Under the pieces are notes generated by a model. It had not been told where the DNA came from and searched no databases. It was given only the letters and a program-made list of their open reading frames with translations. From Absidia repens (taxonomy: Eukaryota > Mucoromycota > Mucoromycetes > Mucorales > Cunninghamellaceae): a stretch of 64,000 bases of DNA. The translations under genes were made by a program, and so were the position numbers. The first letter of the stretch is position 1. Every line of letters begins with the position of its first letter. Below, one piece after another: positions 56,751-64,000 of this stretch. The stretch covers positions 248,001 to 312,000 of the forward strand of contig MCGE01000039.1 in the NCBI GenBank assembly GCA_002105175.1, read 5' to 3'.

Positions 56751-57983
56751 ATGACTGATACACCCGCCATGGAATATGTACGATTCGGTAAAACCGGTCT
56801 TCGCGTCTCGAAAATCTGTGTAGGATGTATGGGCTTCGGCAACCGCAAGTGGATGCCTTGGGTTTTGGAAGAAAAGGAATCGTTGGAATTACTTGGCAAG
56901 GCGTATGCTGCCGGCATCAACTTTTTTGATACAGCCGATGTGTATTCTAACGGCATCAGTGAAGAAATCATGGGCAAGGCCATCAAGCAATTCAACATGC
57001 CCCGCGGCCGGATTGTCGTGGCGACCAAAGCCTTTTTCAAGGTGCGACCCCGAGATGAAGCATTCAACACTGATTTTTATCCTGTGAAGAATCCTGGCGA
57101 TGTCAATGAATTTGGTCTGTCTCGTAAACATTTGTTTGATGCCGTCGATGCCTCATTGAAACGCCTTGATCTGGATTATATTGATTTGGTATGTTAAAAA
57201 ACAAAGCAAAAAAAAAAAAAAAAAAAAAAAAGCAAGACCTCAATAAACTCACAGCCTTGTTTTTGTTTTTCGAAAAAATAGTATCAAATCCATCGTGCTG
57301 ATCCTCTTACCCCTTGGGAAGAAACCATGGAAGCCTTACATGATTTGGTCAAGAGTGGTAAAGTGCGATACATTGGTGCGTCGTCCATGAAAGCTACCGA
57401 ATTCCAAAAAGCCAATGCGATTGCCGAAAAGAATGGCTGGACCAAATTTGTCTCGATGCAAAACCTTTACAACTTGATGTACCGTGAAGAAGAACGTGAA
57501 ATGATTCCTTACTGTTTGGACCAAGGCATCGCTGGCATTCCATGGAGCCCTCTTGCGGGCGGTATGCTCACAGGAAAGAAAAGAGGCACTGCCCGTGAAG
57601 ACGTCAACAAAGATTTCATGTCTCATATGATCAGAACCGTCCGCCCTGAAGATAACGATACCGTGATGGATCAAGTCATTGCTGTGGCTGAAAAACGCGG
57701 GATCTCGCCTGCAAAGGTAAGCAGAAGGGAACAGGGCTTTTTTTTTTTTTTTTTTTGAAAGATAATCATTGACCGTTTTTTTTCGCTCTCTCTCTCTCTC
57801 TCTCTCTGGGACTAGGTGGCTTTGGCATGGGCCTATTCCAAACCTTTTGTGACCGCACCCATTATTGGCATCAGTAAGGAAAAGTATCTGACTGAAGCCA
57901 TTGAAGCCTTCGCCATCAAATTGACCGATGAAGAAATCCAAAGTTTAGAAGCCGTCTATGTTCCTCGCTATTCTTTAATGTAG
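56751..57983 (+). CDS. Aldo/keto reductase, tandem copy 1
   Basis: NADPH-dependent oxidoreductase of the AKR superfamily; substrate unknown. Exons 56751-57188, 57282-57716 and 57816-57983 give 346 aa. Catalytic tetrad visible: Asp60 and Tyr65 in [11 protein letters not shown], Lys93 in VVATKAFFK, His150 in YQIHRADPL. Other family blocks: [51 protein letters not shown], and the cofactor segment [19 protein letters not shown]. Length and motifs fit the YakC/Yajo-like group often annotated as potassium-channel beta or versiconal reductase-like AKRs. The TAACAACAA-rich leader before the ATG is shared with copy 2. Intron 2 carries a 17-nt T run and intron 1 an A run. Confidence 0.92.
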
Positions 57984-58209
57984 TTAAACTTTTTTTTCCC
58001 CTTCCTTCCTGGATAGTGAATCCATTTATCGTGATTAAAATAAAACCCCTTGTGTTTGTTCAATTCATCCATACGCTACGGCTCATATTTACACTCCGTC
58101 AACCATTTTCTTTGGTATTCGCCCATTTTCACTTTTTCGCTCTCTCTTCTCTCTCTCTCTTTTTTTTTTTTTTTTGTTTCCTTTATTTTTTTGTTCACTA
58201 TTCAACGTC

Positions 58210-58547
58210 GTTGAGGTTATAGTGATCTTAGATGAGTGTTAGGACTAGCTTAGAAAGGGTTTCAGATAAGGGATGACAACATGCATGGGGAAACTCTTCC
58301 ATTTTGGTTCTAGGATTTTGGACCACCATTAGATGACTTAGCTTAGTTTAGCGCTAGTTTGTCCATAGTTTGAATCTATATATGAATAAAATATGTCTCT
58401 CAACATCAGTATCTCTTTTTTTTTTCGTACGTTGCGCTTGTCATGTCGAAGGGGCGAATGCTTACGTATATAGAAGAATCATAATTTGCCCAGCTGGGCT
58501 CAAGATAGAAATGTAATAAACTAAAAATATCTGTGCGTACACTTGTG

Positions 58548-58638
<91 letters not shown>

Positions 58639-59180
58639 TAAAAACGGAAAAAGGTCAATAGGTCCATCTCACCAAAGCGTGTCGTGAAGCGTCCTATTGG
58701 CAAGTTCTCTTCTTCTTTGGATATTGGCAAAGATTTAGTCTAGATGACACTTTCTTCTTGTTCCACCTTCTCGACTTCCATTTCTTATGCTCTTATACAC
58801 TTAGATTAGGTTATCTTTTTACTCTGCGGTGCAGTACGTACAGTACTATATACTTACATCTTTTTTCTTGTACACTATTATTTCTTGTACATGCATTCGT
58901 TATATTTCCTTTTGAATTTTACTAATAAATATTTATGGAATGATGTATCCAAACTAAAATGGGTGTGTGAGTGTGTTGTATTTAAATGTTTGTTCTGAGG
59001 TTTGTGCCTTTCTCTCTCTTTTTTTTTTTATTTTATGTAGGAAACATCGTTATCAGTTAGTTTGAATCGGGTCATTGTCCATAATTTTCACTCAAACATG
59101 TGTTCATAGGTCTCATACTGTGAAATGAATTTGAGAAAAGTAGGAGTGATAATTTAATTGTACAGTATGAGAGGGGGGGT
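58210..59180 (+). repeat. Repeat family B, full copy behind AKR copy 1
   Basis: B1 (58210-58410), a TCATGTCGAAGGGGCGAATG segment, (GT)n, B2 with GTCAATAGG...CCTATTGGC arms around TCTCACCAAAGCGTG, then B3 (TAATAAATATTTATGGAATG, GGAAACATCGTTATCAGTTA, TAATTTAATTGTACAGTA). Direct continuation of the AKR 3' flank; a CT-rich tract precedes it. Confidence 0.8.
58541..58636. repeat. Long (GT)n microsatellite in repeat B
   Basis: About 96 bp of GT dinucleotides with one interruption (GTATAT). The equivalent in unit 2 (about 61713-61738) is only about 26 bp, so it has expanded since the duplication. Confidence 0.9.
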
Positions 59181-59925
59181 TTTTTTTTGCCTATAACGCC
59201 TGTGACGCCTATTATGCTTGCTATGTTTAAAGAATTCCTGCTAAATCTGATGGAATGCTATTGAACATGGCTGCACGTCGACACACCAATTATTCTCGTT
59301 TTTCTCTCATGTTCTTGAAAAATCGGTGTTGAATTCAGACGAAGCGGCGAATGAATTCCATGCATTCTGCTTATTGTCAATTTTACCTTTGGGCCATCTT
59401 GATGTGTCTGCTGTCATTACATCAGTATACCTTTTTTTTCAACTGGAATGATACTTTTTTTTAAAAATCAGTCGATTCACAAAAACAAGAAGTGTAATCC
59501 GGGGAAACTGCCAGATTGTATTTTGCCGGTATGTATAGAATAGGGGAAGGTGAAAAAATCCTCTCCGGTAAAACCACCGGATGGCTCTATTCAGCCAATA
59601 AAAACCGTTGTAGACTCGACGAAATTGGCAATGGCTTTCGTCAAAGGGTACCCAAAACAAGATAAAAACGCGATCTGCGTTTATGCAACACCCTTTAAAA
59701 CGTCAGCATGCATCCTTATTTAGAAATATCATTTGGCCCAAAACGTTGACTGCCTACATCATCTTAAGTATGAAAAAAAAAAAAGTGTTAGGTTATGTTC
59801 ATTTCATTCAGACCCCGTCAAAATCCTTTTTTACATATAAAGAAAAAAAAAATGGGAAACTTTGATTTTCGGTTTTTTGTATACAACTTTATTATAACAA
59901 CAAAACAACAACATTAACAACAACA

Positions 59926-61144
59926 ATGACTGATACACCCGCCATGGAATATGTACGATTCGGTAAAACCGGTCTTCGCGTCTCGAAAATCTGTGTAGGA
60001 TGTATGGGCTTCGGCAGCCCCAAGTGGATGTCTTGGGCTTTGGAAGAAAAGGAATCGTTGGAATTACTTGGCAAGGCGTATGCTGCAGGCATCAACTTCT
60101 TTGATACGGCCGATGTGTATTCTAACGGCATCAGTGAAGAAATCATGGGCAAGGCAATCAAGCAATTCAACATGCCGCGCGGCCGGATTGTGGTGGCTAC
60201 CAAAGCCTTCTTCAAGGTGCGACCCCGAGATGAAGCATTCAACACTGATTTCTATCCTGTGAAGAATCCTGCCGATGTCAATGAATTTGGTCTGTCTCGT
60301 AAACATTTGTTTGATGCCGTCGATGCATCTTTGAAACGCCTTGATTTGGATTATATTGATTTGGTATGTTAAAAAAAAAAAAAAAAAACCACAAAAAAAA
60401 TCAAGACTTCAATAAACTCACAGCCTTGTTTTTGTTTTCGAAAAAATAGTATCAAATCCATCGTGCCGACCCCCTTACCCCTTGGGAAGAAACCATGGAA
60501 GCCTTACATGATTTGGTCAAGAGTGGTAAAGTGCGATACATTGGTGCGTCGTCCATGAAAGCTACCGAATTTCAAAAAGCCAATGCGATTGCCGAAAAGA
60601 ATGGCTGGACCCAATTTGTGTCGATGCAAAACCTTTACAACTTGATGTACCGTGAAGAAGAACGTGAAATGATTCCTTACTGTTTGGACCAAGGCATCGC
60701 TGGCATTCCATGGAGCCCTCTTGCGGGCGGTATGCTCACAGGAAAGAAAAGAGGCACTGCCCGGGAAGACGACAACGAAGCTCTCATGTCTTATATTGTC
60801 AAAACCGTCCGCCCTGAAGATAACAATATTGTGCTGGATCAAGTCATTGCTGTGGCTGAAAAACGCGGGATCTCGCCTGCAAAGGTAAGGAGAAGGGAGC
60901 AGTGCTTTTTTTTTTTTTTTTTTTTGAAAGATAATCATTGACCTTTTTTTTTTATCTTCTTTTTCTCTGGAACTAGGTGGCTTTGGCATGGGCCTATTCC
61001 AAACCCTTTGTGACGGCACCCATTATTGGCATCAGCAAGGAAAAGTATCTGACTGAAGCCATTGAAGCCTTCGCCATCAAATTGACCGATGAAGAAATCC
61101 AAAGTTTAGAAGCCGTCTACGTTCCTCGCTATTCTTCAGTTTAG
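59926..61144 (+). CDS. Aldo/keto reductase, tandem copy 2
   Basis: Exons 59926-60363, 60450-60884 and 60977-61144, 346 aa, same length and phases as copy 1. The tetrad (Asp60, Tyr65, Lys93, His150) is unchanged. Visible replacements relative to copy 1: NRKWMPWVL to SPKWMSWAL near residue 31-39, G to A near 112, K to Q in GWTQF, and a cluster at the loop before the third exon ([13 protein letters not shown] to DNEALMSYIVKTV; DTVMDQ to NIVLDQ); the last residues are SV rather than LM. These changes sit where AKRs line the substrate pocket, so the copies could differ in specificity. Both appear intact. Confidence 0.92.
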
Positions 61145-61384
61145 TTAGACTTTTTTTTCCCTTCCTTCCTGGATAGTGAATCCATTTATCGTGATTAAAA
61201 TAAAACCCCCCTGTGTTTGTTCAATTCATCCATACGGTACAGCTGATATTTACACTCCGTCAAAAAATTTCTTTTCTATTCGCCCATTTTCACTTTTTCG
61301 CTCTCTCTCTCTCTCTCTCTTTTTTTTTTTTTTTTTTTTTTTTTTTCCTTTCCTTTACTTTTTGTTCACTATTCGACGTCGTTG

Positions 61385-62270
61385 AGGTTATAGTGATCTT
61401 AGATGAGTGTTAGGACTAGCTTAGCTGGATTTTCAGATAAGGGATGACTACATGCATGGGGAAACTCTTCCATTTTGGTTCTAGGATTTTGGATCACCAT
61501 TAGATGACTTGATTAGCTTAGTTTAGCGCTAGTTTGTCCATAGTTTGAATCTATATATGAATAAAATGTGGTCATCTTTTCAACATCAGTCTCTTTTTTT
61601 TTTTTTGTCCGTTGCGTTTGTCATGTAGAATGGGTGGGTACCTCACGTATATAGAAAGACAAAAAAAAAAAAAAAAAAAACTGGTATGTCTGTGGGTCTG
61701 TGCGTGCGCTAGTGTATGTGTGTGTGTGTGTGTGTGTGATAAAAAAGGAAAAAGGTCAATAGGTCCAACTCACCAATGCGTGTCATGAAGCGTCCTATTG
61801 ACAAGTTCTCTCCTTCTTTGGATATTGGCAAAGATTTAGTCTAGACGACACTTTCTTCTTGTTCCACCTTCTCGACTTCCATTTCTTATGCTCATATACA
61901 CTTAAATTAGGTTATCTTTTTACTCTGCGGTGCAGTACGTACAGTATTATATACGTACGTCCTTTTTTTTGTACACTCTTATTTCTTGTACATGCATTCG
62001 TTATATTTCCTTTTGAATTTTACTAATAAATACTTATGGAATGATGTATCCAAACTAAAATGGGTGTGTGAGTGTGTTGTATTTAAATGTTTGTTCTGGA
62101 GTTTGTGTCTTTCTCTCTCCTGTTTTTTTTATGTAGGAAACATCGTTATCAGTTAGTTTGACTCAGGTCATTGCCCATAATTTTCACTCAAACGTGTGTT
62201 CATAGGTCTCATACTGTGAAATGGTTTTGAGCAAAATAGGAGTGATGGTTTAATTGTACAGTGTTAGAGG
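61385..62270 (+). repeat. Repeat family B, full copy behind AKR copy 2
   Basis: B1 (61385-61580), short (GT)n, B2 with perfect arms GTCAATAGG and CCTATTGAC about 30 bp apart (61755-61802), and B3 (GGAAACATCGTTATCAGTTA, CATAGGTCTCATACTG, TTTAATTGTACAGT). Near-identical in order to 58.21-59.18 kb. Confidence 0.8.
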
Positions 62271-62574
62271 GAGGGGGTTATTTATTTATCTGATTGTGTG
62301 AATTGTGTGAACGCGTATTAGGGAGGTGGGAGGGAATAACTATATAATAGAAAACAAACTACGAAAAGAGGAAAGGGGGGGGGTGATTAAATCACCAACC
62401 TAATCATAACTAAACATAATACTAAGCTAGTCGAGACATCGCCGCATAATATCTCTCTCATACGTCAGAAAAAAAAAACAACCTTTGACTAAATAAATTG
62501 AGTGCAGGTAGATCGAGATTGGAAACACTAAAGATAAAATAAAAAGTGGACTTATTTATTGATTGATTTCATAC

Positions 62575-64000
62575 TTAATATATATTAAAACCAGGATGAT
62601 CGGCAACACTGAAACAATGTGCCCAGTCATGAGTGTTTGGAAGATCATCAGGGAGCCCAAGTTCATCTAATATCCATTTATTTTTTCTAAAATTTCCAAG
62701 TAAAATAATAGCGTCGTAATGATAACTTATGGTGTCAGGATAAGTGTTCGTGTTTTTTACACTATAAGCAGGAATATATACTACATCAATGGTTGCATTG
62801 GGGTCATCGATTAGTAGGCGCTTGAGTAAGGCTATCTTAAGAGGCGTTGTAGAAGAATACCAATCTCTGGAGTCCACCTTCATAGAATACTCCATTGGTT
62901 TTATATTGAGGTAGTACAGGTGCGAGGCATATTTTCCCTTATTATTGTTATTGTTGCTGCTGGTGGGCTGATAATGAAGCATAATGGTGGACTTGTTGGC
63001 CAAGTCAAAATTGTATGGGTATTTGGCGCTATCTAGAGTCACGTAGTCACTGTGAACTGCTGAAGATAAAGTTGATGTTGCAAACGTTGGTAGAACCGTT
63101 CCTATGTTATATGTGCATACGCTGCCTGACATAAAAAGAAGATTCAACTTGTCCTTAATACCCATGAACTCGAAAAGTTTCACTTTAACCGAAACCATGG
63201 TACTGATGTTCCATTGATCCACTTCATTTTCGCTAAGGAGAATGTTTTTATACTCCGACAGGGGTAGGATGCTGTAAAATCGATCCTCTATGAAAAAAAA
63301 AAAGTATATACTTTACTGCCGATTTCCAACAAAAAAAAAAAAAAAACGAAGGTATATTTACCATTTTTACTGGCGTTGGAATTCAGTATCATTTCCAAAA
63401 AGGTTTGTTGATTGAGTTGACGGGTCAAAGTATATTGGAATTTTAGGTGGACTGGGTTTGACGAGAACGTTTTTGTAGTGAATCTGTTGTATACGGTAGA
63501 AAAGAGTTCGGCGCTTTCGGTGTTTTGAATCGCAGACAATGAAGAAGCGTGGTCGTCAAAATCGAATTTAAAAAAGTGGATAACTTGTCAATTTCATTGA
63601 TTGCGTTTGGCGCTAATTGAATAAACCAAAATTTCAGGTTGTTTTTCTTTTTTGCAATGTTGAATTCGCTAATCACCCAAACACGAGTGGACCAATCCTC
63701 AATAAGGTCTATCAATAATTCCATAGATTGTCGGATGCTCTTGCTTCTATCAGATATCAATTGCTTCCATGGACCACACGAGGCAATTTCCTTCAAGTAA
63801 TGAGGCAATGTAGGACGATCTTCCATGGAGCCTTTACCAAATAAACTCAAAGGACAATCCGTATTATCACAGTCATGTAAACCTTCAAAAGAGTCAATGT
63901 CAGGTGCCTTAGCAAACATCTCCGCTTGATCTATTTCAGAATTTCGGTCATTCTTGTTACCCAAATGATGGCTATGTATTGCTGCTGGTGATGATGATGA
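62575..64000 (-). pseudogene. HET-like family gene, frameshifted, runs off window
   Basis: C-terminal two thirds of a relative of the 51-53 kb HET gene, on the opposite strand. Last exon 63287-62575 (EDRFYSILPLSEYK, VKVKLFEFMGIKDKLNLLFM, NFRKNKWILDELG, ending HPGFNIY); intron 63288-63361; preceding exon from 63362 upward (RQLNQQTFLEMILNSNASKN; DWSTRVWVISEFNIAKKKNN). The frame breaks near 63567-63575: INEIDKLSTF continues as FKFDFDDHASS only with one more T in a T6 run. The HET core itself lies beyond position 64000 or is absent. If the T-run deletion is a base-calling error, this is an intact gene. Confidence 0.75.

Larger units (their letters stand above)
56068..59185 (+). repeat. Tandem segmental duplication, unit 1
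   Basis: Unit 1 (about 56068-59185) and unit 2 (about 59230-62270) are colinear: leader (TGCTAAATCTGAT-like, GAACATGGCTGCACGTCG), a conserved 400-bp upstream block, the AKR gene, and repeat family B. The coding exons differ by only scattered, mostly synonymous changes; introns differ mainly in homopolymer length; the downstream repeat region differs by a (GT)n expansion. Offset is about 3.16-3.17 kb. Confidence 0.85.
59230..62270 (+). repeat. Tandem segmental duplication, unit 2
   Basis: Second unit, colinear with 56068-59185; see there. Just before it, 59185-59230 is a short junction (GCCTATAACGCCTGTGACGC) that has no counterpart between the modules of unit 1. Confidence 0.85.

Noticed and set aside
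58541..58636. CRISPR- or satellite-like array
   Set aside because: It is a plain GT microsatellite with no spacers.

Overview
The window is nuclear DNA of a filamentous fungus. Its genes carry short GT-AG introns (about 50-160 bp, often with long T or A runs), and intergenic DNA is AT-rich with many homopolymers. The protein set is typical of fungi: PEX4, a Doa4/USP8-type deubiquitinase, Ada2, Gcn1, uL23m, bS21m, eS25 and RPP2. Protein style and the transposon load suggest an early-diverging lineage, probably Mucoromycota (Mucorales-like); that placement is inference. There is no operon, CRISPR array, tRNA or rRNA gene.

Layout. 0-11.9 kb is mostly housekeeping: PEX4 (-), a hypothetical gene (+), repeat element A1, a 13-exon ubiquitin protease (-), RPP2 (-), an Ada2 homologue lacking its N-terminal half (+) and a small LYR-like gene (-). 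11.9-13.6 kb holds two related MITE-like elements that abut a PIH1-domain gene (+). uL23m and eS25 (both -) follow. 17.6-25 kb is a transposon graveyard: a LINE remnant, a broken spliced gene, repeats A2 and A3, a dead piggyBac transposase, a dead Tc1/mariner transposase and another orphan exon. 25.8-37 kb is genic again: an auxin-efflux-carrier-like transporter (+), bS21m (-) and the full 10-exon GCN1 gene (-, about 2,509 aa).

37-48 kb holds small or secreted proteins: a short hypothetical, a Cys-rich GPI-type wall protein, a decayed Ty3/gypsy RT, a putative membrane protein, a GPI-anchored HExxH metalloprotease-like protein and a Ser-rich hypothetical. 48.8-64 kb is an accessory region. It has one intact HET-domain (heterokaryon-incompatibility-like) gene, two decayed relatives, and a fourth copy with a frameshift that runs off the window end. 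Between them lies a tandem duplication of about 3.1 kb, each unit carrying a 3-exon aldo/keto reductase gene and a 0.9 kb non-coding module that recurs elsewhere in the window.

Most likely worth follow-up: the HET-like cluster with AKR duplication, the two dispersed non-coding repeat families (A with internal 115-120 bp tandem repeats; B with a conserved hairpin) that share a common module, and the truncated Ada2. Exon coordinates were read by eye from splice consensus and phase; summed coding lengths are divisible by three for every multi-exon model given as complete.
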